From the NCBI RefSeq assembly GCF_003201935.1, contig NZ_QJJL01000001.1:496001-560000 (forward strand): DNA of 64,000 bases, given 5' to 3'. The first letter of the stretch is position 1. Every line of letters begins with the position of its first letter. This stretch comes from Loktanella sp. PT4BL. Lineage in GTDB: Bacteria; Pseudomonadota; Alphaproteobacteria; Rhodobacterales; Rhodobacteraceae. The notes under the pieces were generated by a model that had not been told where the DNA came from, made no database searches, and saw only the letters and a program-made list of their open reading frames with translations. Positions 8,535 through 16,471 of this stretch are shown here, one piece after another. The position numbers were made by a program, and so were the translations under genes.

Positions 8535-9323
8535 ATGCCCTTTACCCTTGCCACTTGGAACATCAACTCTGTGCGTCTGCGCGAAGACATCGTCGCCCGC
8601 CTAATGCGCGACGAGGCACCTGATGTGCTTTGCCTGCAAGAATGCAAAAGCCCTGTGGACAAGATCCCGCTAGAGCAGTTTCAGGCGCTGGGCTACACGC
8701 ACATGGTTGCGCGCGGCCAGAAGGGCTATAACGGCGTGGCGATCTTTTCCAAAATCCCCATGGACGAGGCAGGGGCCGAGGATTACGCGGGGCTCGGTCA
8801 TGCGCGGCATGTCGCGGCCAAGCTGGAAAACGGCGTGACGATCCATAACCATTATGTGCCCGCAGGCGGTGATGTGGCGGACCGTACCGTGAACGAGAAA
8901 TTCGGCCAGAAGCTCGATTACCTGACAGACATGCGGGATGCCTATCATGCGCAGAAACCGGTAAAATCCATCCTTGTCGGTGACCTGAACATCGCGCCGC
9001 GCGAAGATGATGTGTGGGATCACAAGAAATTGCTCAAGGTCGTGAGCCACACGCCGATCGAAGTGGAACATTTCGCCGATGTGATGGACGCGGGCGCGTG
9101 GTCGGACGTGACACGCAACGATATCCCCGAAGGCCTGCTCTATAGTTGGTGGTCCTATCGCGCCAAAGATTGGGACGAGGCCGACAAAGGCCGCAGGCTT
9201 GATCACATCTGGGCCACGCCGGATATCAAGAACGCGGCCCATAGCAGCCGCGTGCTGCGCGATGCGCGTGGCTGGGAGAAACCCAGCGATCACGCGCCTG
9301 TATTCGCAACGTTCGATCTGTAG
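8535..9323 (+). CDS. xth: Exodeoxyribonuclease III
   Basis: AP endonuclease/3'-5' exonuclease of base-excision repair, 262 residues, full length. Family motifs occur in order: TWNINSVRLR, LCLQECKSP, GYNGVAIFSK, VGDLNIAPREDDVWD, DKGRRLDHIW and SDHAPVFATF, covering the metal-binding Glu and Asp and the catalytic Asp/His. It is followed nine bases later by a reductase gene on the same strand and probably shares its transcript. Confidence 0.96.
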   Translation: MPFTLATWNINSVRLREDIVARLMRDEAPDVLCLQECKSPVDKIPLEQFQALGYTHMVARGQKGYNGVAIFSKIPMDEAGAEDYAGLGHARHVAAKLENGVTIHNHYVPAGGDVADRTVNEKFGQKLDYLTDMRDAYHAQKPVKSILVGDLNIAPREDDVWDHKKLLKVVSHTPIEVEHFADVMDAGAWSDVTRNDIPEGLLYSWWSYRAKDWDEADKGRRLDHIWATPDIKNAAHSSRVLRDARGWEKPSDHAPVFATFDL

Positions 9324-9332
9324 AGGCCTGCC

Positions 9333-10358
9333 ATGACACTTCCGACATCCATGAAAGCGCTTGTGCAATTGCACGATGGCTATGCGGGTACACAGACGGG
9401 GCCAAACATCAGTGACCTGTCGCCTTTTCTAGCCTATCAGGACGTACCCCTACCACAGCCCGCCGCAGGCCAAGCGCTCATCAAAGTGCATCTGGCGGCG
9501 GTGAACCCGTCCGATATCCACTTCATCAAAGGCGAGTACGGCCAACCGCGCGTCAAAGGGGCGCCCGCAGGTTTTGAGGCTGTGGGCGAGGTTGTGGCCG
9601 GCAACACGCCCCTGATCGGCAAGCGCGTCAGCTTCTTTGCCGGTGGGTCCGGCACATGGGCGGAATATGCGCTGGCCGATGTAACGAGCCTCGTGCCCTG
9701 CCGCCCAGATCTGGCCGAAGTCGATGCCGCATGCCAGTTGGTCAATCCGCTGACCGCGATTGCGATGTTTGATCTGGTCAAGGAAAGCCGCGCGGAAAGC
9801 TTTGTACTGAACGCTGCCGGATCGCAGCTTGGCAAATACCTGATTGCGCTGGCGAGGGATAATGGCGTTGCGCCAATCGCAGTCGTCCGGCGCGCTGAAC
9901 AGGCGGCTGAACTGCGCGACATTGGCGCACATTCCGTGATTGTGTCCACCCAACCGGACGCGCTTGATCAGGCCAGAACGGCCTTCCGCGCGCTGCCCCC
10001 CGCGATTTTGCTTGATGCGGTGGGCGACCAATTCACGGCTGATCTGTTCTTTGCGATGCCCAAACACAGCACATGGGTGAACTATGGCAAGCTGTCGGGC
10101 GAGGCCCCCTGCCTGACGGAACTGGGCCAGCTGATCTTTATGAACAAGAAAATCGAGGGCTTCTGGCTGACCCGCTGGATCAAGCAGGTGGGGGCGGACC
10201 GTGTGCGTGCGGGCTTTGTGGAAATCCAGGAGCGCTTTGTCAGTGGCGCATGGAAAACGGATGTAGCTGGTATCGTACCGTTGTCGGAGGCCATGCTGCG
10301 CCTGCCTCAGGTGCTGGCAATGCCCGATGGCAAGGCGTTTATTGATCCGCGAGGCTGA
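9333..10358 (+). CDS. MDR-family NADPH-dependent oxidoreductase (no zinc)
   Basis: 341-residue medium-chain reductase/dehydrogenase. The GroES-like N-terminal half (LIKVHLAAVNPSDIHFIKGE) and the Rossmann half (VLNAAGSQLGKYLIALARDN) are clear. AGSQLG stands in for the usual AxxxxG dinucleotide loop. Catalytic zinc ligands of alcohol dehydrogenases are missing, pointing to the quinone-oxidoreductase/enoyl-reductase branch. The substrate cannot be told. It lies nine bases after xth, and the rsfS promoter region follows. Confidence 0.85.
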   Translation: MTLPTSMKALVQLHDGYAGTQTGPNISDLSPFLAYQDVPLPQPAAGQALIKVHLAAVNPSDIHFIKGEYGQPRVKGAPAGFEAVGEVVAGNTPLIGKRVSFFAGGSGTWAEYALADVTSLVPCRPDLAEVDAACQLVNPLTAIAMFDLVKESRAESFVLNAAGSQLGKYLIALARDNGVAPIAVVRRAEQAAELRDIGAHSVIVSTQPDALDQARTAFRALPPAILLDAVGDQFTADLFFAMPKHSTWVNYGKLSGEAPCLTELGQLIFMNKKIEGFWLTRWIKQVGADRVRAGFVEIQERFVSGAWKTDVAGIVPLSEAMLRLPQVLAMPDGKAFIDPRG

Positions 10359-10414
10359 TCTTGCTTGCATCTGCACTGTAAATCCGCGACACGCGCGCTT
10401 TCGGTTCAGAAATG

Positions 10415-10443
10415 TTGAAAAACCGCCGAACCGTTGCTAGTTT
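10415..10443 (+). promoter_or_regulatory. Sigma-70-type promoter for rsfS operon
   Basis: TTGAAA (10415-10420), a 17-base spacer, then TAGTTT (10438-10443). Transcription would start near 10450, upstream of the short leader frame and rsfS. The match is good by eye but untested. Confidence 0.5.
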
Positions 10444-10492
10444 TAGGTCATGCCCTGCGTCGGGGCCATGACGACGTGCTTTAAGGAGGACA

Positions 10493-10552
10493 ATGAACTG
10501 TCTCTTTCTACAGCGGCTGATACATCAGCCAAATCCGGAGTCGCAGCAATGA
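10493..10552 (+). CDS. Possible 19-residue leader peptide coupled to rsfS
   Basis: ATG at 10493 encodes MNCLFLQRLIHQPNPESQQ and ends in a TGA that overlaps the rsfS ATG (ATGA, 10549-10552). AAGGAGG at 10483-10489 is the best Shine-Dalgarno sequence nearby, though only three bases from this ATG. The arrangement suggests translational coupling. The alternative is that the same Shine-Dalgarno serves an in-frame CTG start for rsfS at 10498. Confidence 0.35.
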   Translation: MNCLFLQRLIHQPNPESQQ

Positions 10553-10905
10553 CGACCCCACAAAATGTGACCAGCGAAACGCTCCTGGCGGCTGTTCTCA
10601 AATCCCTGGATGATGATAAAGGCGAAGACATCGTGCAGATCAATCTGCGCGGCAAGTCCGAGATCGGCGACTATATGGTCATCGCATCGGGCCGTTCGAC
10701 GCGCCAAGTGACTGCGATGGCTGAAAAGCTTGCGGATCGTCTGAAGCAGGAATTCGGGATCATCTCCAAGACCGAAGGCAAAGACACCGGCGATTGGGTG
10801 CTCATCGACACAGGTGATATCATCGTGCATATCTTCCGTCCGGAAGTGCGCGAATTCTATCAGCTTGAAAAGATGTGGCAGCCGGGGACGGCCACCGCCG
10901 TCTGA
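10549..10905 (+). CDS. rsfS: Ribosomal silencing factor
   Basis: RsfS (YbeB/DUF143) binds ribosomal protein uL14 and blocks 30S-50S joining when nutrients are short. 118 residues, the usual size, with the motifs KGEDIVQINLRGKSEIGDYM, IASGRSTRQVTAMAEKLADR and DTGDIIVHIFRPEVREFYQL then EKMW. The ATG at 10549 has GGAG at 10537-10540 and begins the region of family similarity. Its TGA overlaps the rlmH ATG by one base, as in many bacteria, so the pair is translationally coupled. Confidence 0.93.
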   Translation: MTTPQNVTSETLLAAVLKSLDDDKGEDIVQINLRGKSEIGDYMVIASGRSTRQVTAMAEKLADRLKQEFGIISKTEGKDTGDWVLIDTGDIIVHIFRPEVREFYQLEKMWQPGTATAV

Positions 10906-11375
10906 TGCGGGTCCAGATTTGCGCTGTGGGCCGTTTGCGCAAAGGGCCCGAGCGCGACCTTTATGATGACTACCTCACCCGGTTCGACCGGACGGGGCGG
11001 GCGCTGGCCCTTGGGCCTGCGCAACTGATCGAAGTCGAAGACAAAAAGGGCGGCGGCATGGCCGGCGAGGCAGCCCTGCTGGAACGTGCGGTGCCCGATG
11101 GTGCCTTGATCTGTACCCTGGATGAACGCGGCAAACTCATGGGCTCGCCGGACTTTGCAGCCCTTCTCGCCACATGGCGCGACCAAGGGCGGCAGGACGT
11201 CAGTTTCGTGATTGGCGGGGCCGACGGGATTGACCCCGCTTTGCGTGACCGCGCCGATGCGTCATTGAGTTTTGGCAAAATGGTCTGGCCCCATATGCTC
11301 GTGCGCGTGATGCTGGCCGAACAGCTCTACCGTGCTGCCTCTATTCTGGCGGGCGGTCCTTATCATCGGGCCTAG
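10905..11375 (+). CDS. rlmH: 23S rRNA pseudouridine-1915 N3-methyltransferase
   Basis: SPOUT-class methyltransferase that modifies pseudouridine 1915 in helix 69 of 23S rRNA on assembled ribosomes. 156 residues, full length. The C-terminal knot motifs FVIGGADGIDP, ASLSFGKMVWPHMLVRVML and EQLYRAASILAGGPYHR are intact. The start overlaps the rsfS stop. A dispersed 'GGAGCCTCCGGCGGG' repeat begins at the stop codon and separates it from gpmI. Confidence 0.96.
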   Translation: MRVQICAVGRLRKGPERDLYDDYLTRFDRTGRALALGPAQLIEVEDKKGGGMAGEAALLERAVPDGALICTLDERGKLMGSPDFAALLATWRDQGRQDVSFVIGGADGIDPALRDRADASLSFGKMVWPHMLVRVMLAEQLYRAASILAGGPYHRA

Positions 11376-11413
11376 GAGCCTCCGGCGGGAGTATTTCGGG
11401 CAAGATGATGAGG
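11375..11413 (+). repeat. Dispersed GGAGCCTCCGGCGGG repeat, copy 1
   Basis: GGAGCCTCCGGCGGGAGTAT leads a ~39-base element ending in CAAGATGATGAGG, between rlmH and gpmI. Two further copies are at 39446-39484 (inside cobN) and 46948-46979 (after smc). The core GGAGCCTCC is palindromic. Confidence 0.75.
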
Positions 11414-11477
11414 TGTGGTGGTTCCCCTGATTGCAATGCTGCGATAGACAGCAATCAACCAATATAGGAGCGTTGCT

Positions 11478-12992
11478 ATGCCCATCCCCAAACCCGTTGT
11501 TCTGTGTATTCTTGATGGCTGGGGCCTGCGTGACGCGGTTGAAGGCAACGCGCCCAGGCAGGCGCATACCCCCCATTTTGACGAGATCATGCGAGGGCCC
11601 CATGCCCAGCTTCTGACCCATGGCCGTGATGCTGGCCTGCCCGGCGGGCAGATGGGCAATTCCGAAGTGGGCCATACCAATATCGGCGCGGGCCGCGTGG
11701 TTGCGATGGATCTGGGCCAGATTGAGCTGTCGATCGAGGATGGATCGTTTTTCACGGCGGATGCGCTGGTGCGTTTCATCGAGAAGCTGAAAGCCAGCGG
11801 AGGCGCCGCGCATCTGATGGGGGTCGTGTCCGACGGCGGTGTCCACGGGCATCTCGACCATATCATTGCTGCCGCCAAGGCGATCACCGGTGCCGGTGTG
11901 CCGGTCATCATTCATGCGATCACAGACGGGCGTGATGTGGCGCCATCTTCGGCCAAGGGGTTTATGCAAACGCTGACTGAAAACCTGCCTGAAAACGCAA
12001 GGATTGCCACGGTCATTGGCCGCTATTTCGCGATGGACCGCGATAACCGCTGGGAGCGGGTCGAGACAGCCTATGATGCGATGATCAACGGCGCGGGCGG
12101 GTCTGCCGCCACACCACTGGCCGCGATTGAGGCGGCCTATGCGGCGGGCAAGACAGATGAATTCATCCCCGCCACCGTGATCGGCGACTACGCAGGGATC
12201 GGAAAGGATGACGGGTTCTTCTGTCTCAACTTCCGCTCCGACCGTGCCCGCGAAATTCTGGCGGCGATTGCCGATCCCGATTTCGACGGCTTCGACCGCG
12301 TACAGCCGCCTTTGGCTGCGTTGCTCGGTATGGTAACCTATTCGGACCGCCATGACGCGTGGTTTGATACCGTTTTTCCCAAACGCGATATCCAGAATAC
12401 CCTTGGTGCATGGGTTGCCAAACACGGGCTGCGCCAGTTCCGGCTGGCCGAGACCGAGAAATACCCGCATGTGACCTTTTTCCTCAACGGCGGGATCGAG
12501 GTGCCGGAGAAGGGTGAGGACCGCTATATGGCACCCTCGCCAAAGGTCGCGACCTACGATTTGCAGCCGGAGATGTCGGCCGCCGAGGTGACGGAGCATT
12601 TCGTCAGGGCCATCGAGGACGGCTATGACCTGATTGTCACCAATTATGCCAACCCCGATATGGTGGGGCATACCGGTGATCTGGGTGCAGCGATCAAGGC
12701 TTGTGAGGCGGTTGATGAGGGTCTGGGACAGGTCCTGACCGCGCTTAAGGCCGCAGGCGGTGCCATGATCGTCACCGCAGACCACGGCAATTGTGAAACG
12801 ATGATTGATCCTGAAACCGGCGGGCCGCATACCGCGCATACGCTGAACCCTGTGCCGGTAGCCTTGGTCGGTGGGCCAGAGGGCGTGTCACTGCGTGACG
12901 GCAGGCTGGCCGACCTTGCGCCCACGGTGCTTGATCTGATGGGGTTGGAATTGCCCCCCGAAATGACAGGGCGGAGTTTGATCGTAACATGA
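11478..12992 (+). CDS. gpmI: 2,3-bisphosphoglycerate-independent phosphoglycerate mutase
   Basis: Glycolytic/gluconeogenic enzyme interconverting 3- and 2-phosphoglycerate with two Mn ions and a phosphoserine intermediate. 504 residues, normal length. Asp13 (CILDGWGLRD) and the catalytic Ser62 (QMGNSEVGHTNIGAGRVV) are present, as are the C-terminal metal motifs ADHGNCETM and HTAHTLNPVP. Its TGA overlaps the ATG of the EnvC-like gene by four bases (12989-12992), the usual alphaproteobacterial gpmI-envC-ctpA order. Confidence 0.97.
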   Translation: MPIPKPVVLCILDGWGLRDAVEGNAPRQAHTPHFDEIMRGPHAQLLTHGRDAGLPGGQMGNSEVGHTNIGAGRVVAMDLGQIELSIEDGSFFTADALVRFIEKLKASGGAAHLMGVVSDGGVHGHLDHIIAAAKAITGAGVPVIIHAITDGRDVAPSSAKGFMQTLTENLPENARIATVIGRYFAMDRDNRWERVETAYDAMINGAGGSAATPLAAIEAAYAAGKTDEFIPATVIGDYAGIGKDDGFFCLNFRSDRAREILAAIADPDFDGFDRVQPPLAALLGMVTYSDRHDAWFDTVFPKRDIQNTLGAWVAKHGLRQFRLAETEKYPHVTFFLNGGIEVPEKGEDRYMAPSPKVATYDLQPEMSAAEVTEHFVRAIEDGYDLIVTNYANPDMVGHTGDLGAAIKACEAVDEGLGQVLTALKAAGGAMIVTADHGNCETMIDPETGGPHTAHTLNPVPVALVGGPEGVSLRDGRLADLAPTVLDLMGLELPPEMTGRSLIVT

Positions 12993-14050
12993 TCCGCCTG
13001 ATTGCTGCACTACTCTGTTTCGCCTCGGGGGCCGTTGCGCAACAAAACGCGGTCGAGGCTGCCGCCCAATTGCAGGCAGCCCAAGCGCAATTGCAGGCTG
13101 CCGACAGCGCACGCGACCGGATCGCGGCGCTGACCGAAACCGTACAGGCCTATGAGGCGGGGTTGGCAGCCATGCGGCAGGAACAACGCGACATTGCCCT
13201 GCAAGAAGCTATCCTGACCGAAGAACTCGATCTGCGCCGCGCCGAATTTGCCCAGCTTCTGGGGGTGCTGTCCGCCATCAGCAACACGCCGCAACCTGTC
13301 TTGCGCGCACATCCGGACGGGCCGCTGAACACCGTGCGCGCTGGCATGCTCGTGGCCGATGTGACACCGGGGTTGCGCGCCGAGGTCGCGCGGCTCAATA
13401 CACTTCTGGCGCAGACCCAAGAGGCACGGCAGGCCCAGGATGCCGCCGCGCAGACTTTGACCGAAGGATTGCAGGGCGCACAGGCCGCCCGTGCGGCGCT
13501 CGGACAGGCGGTGTCAGAACGCACCGATCTGCCTAGCCGTTTCGAGGACGATCCGGTGCAAACCGCGCTCTTGGTGGCCAGCACCCAGACCTTGGGGGAA
13601 TTCGCCGCAGGACTGGCCGAAGCGCGTCCGAATGGCACCGAGATACTGACCGCCCAAGGAAACCTGCCTTTGCCGGTTGCCGGCATCATCCTGCCCGACG
13701 ACGGCACGGGACGGCCCGGTTTGCGTATCGGTACCGAACCACGTGCCTTGGTGACCGCCCCCGCACCGTCCACGATTTTGTTCCAGGGCCCGCTTCTGGA
13801 CTATGGAACGGTGGTGATTCTGGAACCAGCCGCCGACATCATGTTCGTCATGGCAGGATTTGCCGAGGTCTTCGGCGTGGCGGGTCAGGTGCTTCCGGCG
13901 GGCGCGCCGATCGGGCTTTTGGCGGCAAATGACAGGAAATTGACTGAAAATATTGGGATTGCGACTGGGCAGCCGGGCTCTGCCCTTTATCTTGAGGTAA
14001 GAGAGGGGCAAACTCCGGTTAACCTCGCCGCATGGTTTGCGGTCGAGTAG
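12989..14050 (+). CDS. EnvC-like murein hydrolase activator, degenerate LytM
   Basis: 353-residue exported protein: signal peptide MIRLIAALLCFASGAVAQ, a coiled coil over ~20-190 rich in Ala, Gln and Leu (AAAQLQAAQAQLQAADSARD), and a C-terminal LytM/M23-type domain (~230-353) ending in LYLEVREGQTPVNLAAWF. The zinc-binding His residues of active LytM peptidases are replaced in this domain, as in EnvC, which activates amidases at the septum rather than cutting peptidoglycan itself. It overlaps gpmI by four bases and lies seven bases before ctpA. Sequence divergence from E. coli EnvC is high, so the role is inferred from context and architecture. Confidence 0.85.
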   Translation: MIRLIAALLCFASGAVAQQNAVEAAAQLQAAQAQLQAADSARDRIAALTETVQAYEAGLAAMRQEQRDIALQEAILTEELDLRRAEFAQLLGVLSAISNTPQPVLRAHPDGPLNTVRAGMLVADVTPGLRAEVARLNTLLAQTQEARQAQDAAAQTLTEGLQGAQAARAALGQAVSERTDLPSRFEDDPVQTALLVASTQTLGEFAAGLAEARPNGTEILTAQGNLPLPVAGIILPDDGTGRPGLRIGTEPRALVTAPAPSTILFQGPLLDYGTVVILEPAADIMFVMAGFAEVFGVAGQVLPAGAPIGLLAANDRKLTENIGIATGQPGSALYLEVREGQTPVNLAAWFAVE

Positions 14051-14057
14051 GTAAGGA

Positions 14058-15404
14058 ATGAAGATGAAAAAGCTGATGTTAGCTGCCGCTGGTGGCGCTG
14101 TCTTGGGACTGGTTGTGACAACGCAGGTTGCGGGGCCACTTGTGGCGCAAGAAGCGGATCAGAACACCAGCGTTTATGAACAGCTTGATCTCTTTGGCGA
14201 TATTTTCGAGCGGATCCGCGCGAACTACGTGGAAGAAGTTGACGACCGTGAACTGATCGAGGCGGCGATCAACGGGATGCTGACATCGCTTGATCCGCAC
14301 TCCAGCTATCTGTCCCCCGAAGCGGCGCAACGGATGCGCGTGAACACCTCGGGCGAATTCGGCGGTCTGGGGATCGAAGTCACCCAGGAAGAGGGTTGGG
14401 TGAAAGTGGTTTCCCCGATGGATGGCACGCCGGCCGAGGCCGCAGGGATCGAAGCGGGTGATTTCATCACTGCCGTTGACGGGGAAAGCGTGCTGGGCCT
14501 GACCTTGGACGAAGCGGTGCAAATGATGCGCGGCCCTGTTGGCGCCGAGATTATCGTCACCATCGTGCGCGAAGGCGAGGCCGAGCCTTTTGACGTCTCG
14601 ATCATCCGTGACACGATCAAACTGACCGCCGTACGCAGCCGCACTGAGGGCAATGCCGTTGTCTTGCGGGTCACGACCTTCAACGAACAGACCTTCCCGA
14701 ACCTGGCGGAAGGGATCGAAGAGCAGGTGGCCGAGGCTGGCGGCATCGACAATATTGACGGCTTTGTCGTTGATCTGCGCAACAACCCCGGTGGTCTGCT
14801 CAGCCAGGCGGTCTATGTCTCTGACGCTTTCCTTGACGCGGGCGAAATCGTCTCCACACGCGGGCGGCAGGCGTCTGACGGGGACCGGTTCAATGCCACA
14901 CCCGGTGATCTGGCCGAAGGCAAACCGATTGTTGTCCTGATCAATGGCGGGTCTGCCTCTGCGTCGGAAATCGTGGCAGGTGCGTTGCAAGACCACCGCC
15001 GCGCCATCATCGTTGGCACCAATTCCTTCGGCAAAGGGTCTGTCCAGACGGTTGTTCCCCTCAGCCAGGACGGGGCGATGCGCCTGACAACTGCGCGCTA
15101 TTACACACCGTCGGGCCGTTCCATCCAGTCGCTCGGAATTTCTCCGGACATCATTGTGGAACAGCCCCGTCCACGCCCCGTGGATGAAGAAGAGGCAGAA
15201 GCAGGTACACCACGGACCGAAGCAGGCTTGCGCGGTTCTTTGGAGAATGACAGCCTGACAGAGGACGAAATCCGCCAGATCGAAGAAGATCGCGCGCGCG
15301 CCGAGGCTGCGGCAGCTCTGCGCGAGGATGATTATCAACTGGCCTATGCTATTGATATCCTGAAGGGTTTGAACGCATTGGGCCCACTGGCGGGTAGCGA
15401 GTGA
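14058..15404 (+). CDS. ctpA: C-terminal processing protease (S41 family)
   Basis: Periplasmic serine protease that trims C-termini of envelope proteins, 448 residues. An N-terminal signal or anchor (KLMLAAAGGAVLGLVVTTQV) is followed by a PDZ domain (~100-185, FGGLGIEVTQEEGWVKVVSP) and the S41 catalytic core. The Ser301/Lys326 dyad lies in INGGSASASEIVAGAL and TNSFGKGSVQTV. The C-terminal ~70 residues are acidic and variable. It ends the rsfS-rlmH-gpmI-envC-ctpA run; in many relatives rppH follows, but here a metallo-beta-lactamase-fold gene does. Confidence 0.95.
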   Translation: MKMKKLMLAAAGGAVLGLVVTTQVAGPLVAQEADQNTSVYEQLDLFGDIFERIRANYVEEVDDRELIEAAINGMLTSLDPHSSYLSPEAAQRMRVNTSGEFGGLGIEVTQEEGWVKVVSPMDGTPAEAAGIEAGDFITAVDGESVLGLTLDEAVQMMRGPVGAEIIVTIVREGEAEPFDVSIIRDTIKLTAVRSRTEGNAVVLRVTTFNEQTFPNLAEGIEEQVAEAGGIDNIDGFVVDLRNNPGGLLSQAVYVSDAFLDAGEIVSTRGRQASDGDRFNATPGDLAEGKPIVVLINGGSASASEIVAGALQDHRRAIIVGTNSFGKGSVQTVVPLSQDGAMRLTTARYYTPSGRSIQSLGISPDIIVEQPRPRPVDEEEAEAGTPRTEAGLRGSLENDSLTEDEIRQIEEDRARAEAAAALREDDYQLAYAIDILKGLNALGPLAGSE

Positions 15405-15506
15405 TCAAATAGCTCTCCTGATCACGCTGACGTGAGTGACAAAGGGAAATAGCGTCCTATTTCATTTTGCACCACCTGACCAAGCGTCACCAATAGGAGA
15501 GACACG

Positions 15507-16430
15507 ATGACTAAGCTGACACGCCGCAACCTGCTTGCCGCCGGCACGGCCTTGCCTTTCGCAGGCCTTGCCGCCGGAGCTGCCCGCGCCGAAGCCCCGA
15601 TGATGGGTGCAAGTTTCGCCACACACCGCCGCTTTATGATCGGCGATTTCGAGGTGACAACAATCCTGGGCGGCACCACGCCCCGCGAAGCGCCTCAGGG
15701 CATCTTCGGCATGAACGTGTCGGAAGAAGAATTCGCCACCGTCAGCCGCGACAACTTCCTGTCGACCGAGGCATCACAGTTCTTTTTCACACCCACACTG
15801 GTGAATACAGGCAGCGAAGTCGTGCTTTTCGATACAGGCCTGAACGCCGCCGCCACCGTCGCAGCCCTTGAGGGTGCAGGCTACACCGCCGACCAGGTCG
15901 ATGTTGTCGTCCTGACCCACATGCACGGCGATCATATCGGTGGCCTGATGAACGATGGCGCACCAACCTTCGTTAACGCACGTTACGTGACAGGCCAGAT
16001 GGAGTTCGACCACTGGGCTGGCGCCGAAAACGAAGGCTTCGAGGCGAACGTCCGCCCGCTGGCCGAAAACATGACCTTCCTTGGTGATGGCGGCGATGTC
16101 GTCAGCGGTATCACAGGCATGGCCGCGTTCGGTCACACGCCGGGCCATATGGTGTACCGCCTTGATAGCGCAGGCGCTGGCCTCGTGATTTTCGCCGACC
16201 TTGCCAACCACCCGGTCTGGTCGCTGGCACGCCCTGACTGGGAAGTGCGCTTTGATGCCGATAAAGAGGCTGCCGCCGCATCACGCCGCAACGTGCTTGG
16301 CATGATCAACGCCGATCGTATCCCGGCCATCGGCTATCACATGCCGTTCCCTGCTGTCGGTTATGTCGACACAGGCTCCAACGGTGCCGAGTTCCGCTGG
16401 GTGCCCGAAGCGGGCCAGTTGATGGGCTAA
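15507..16430 (+). CDS. Tat-exported metallo-beta-lactamase-fold hydrolase
   Basis: 307 residues with a twin-arginine signal (LTRRNLLAAGTALPFAGLAA, cleavage near ARAEA), so it is probably folded before export to the periplasm. The zinc motif HMHGDHIGG (~137-145) and later metal ligands (FGHTPGHM; FADLANHP) are intact, so it should be active. The substrate is not predictable; relatives include lactonases and other hydrolases. AGGAG at 15496-15500 precedes the ATG. It is convergent with the FAD dehydrogenase, with a long hairpin between them. Confidence 0.9.
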   Translation: MTKLTRRNLLAAGTALPFAGLAAGAARAEAPMMGASFATHRRFMIGDFEVTTILGGTTPREAPQGIFGMNVSEEEFATVSRDNFLSTEASQFFFTPTLVNTGSEVVLFDTGLNAAATVAALEGAGYTADQVDVVVLTHMHGDHIGGLMNDGAPTFVNARYVTGQMEFDHWAGAENEGFEANVRPLAENMTFLGDGGDVVSGITGMAAFGHTPGHMVYRLDSAGAGLVIFADLANHPVWSLARPDWEVRFDADKEAAAASRRNVLGMINADRIPAIGYHMPFPAVGYVDTGSNGAEFRWVPEAGQLMG

Positions 16431-16439
16431 TTGCTTTGC

Positions 16440-16471
16440 GAAAGTCTGGCCACCTTGGTGGTCAGGCTTTC
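16440..16471. terminator. Long hairpin between convergent genes
   Basis: GAAAGTCTGGCCACC and GGTGGTCAGGCTTTC pair over almost their whole length with two G-T wobbles, giving a symmetrical stem between the plus-strand gene ending at 16430 and the minus-strand gene ending at 16462. There is no T-run. It probably acts as a bidirectional 3' end. Confidence 0.55.

Noticed and set aside
11262-12839. 525-codon open frame antisense to gpmI
   Set aside because: gpmI is unmistakable on the other strand; the antisense frame is compositional.
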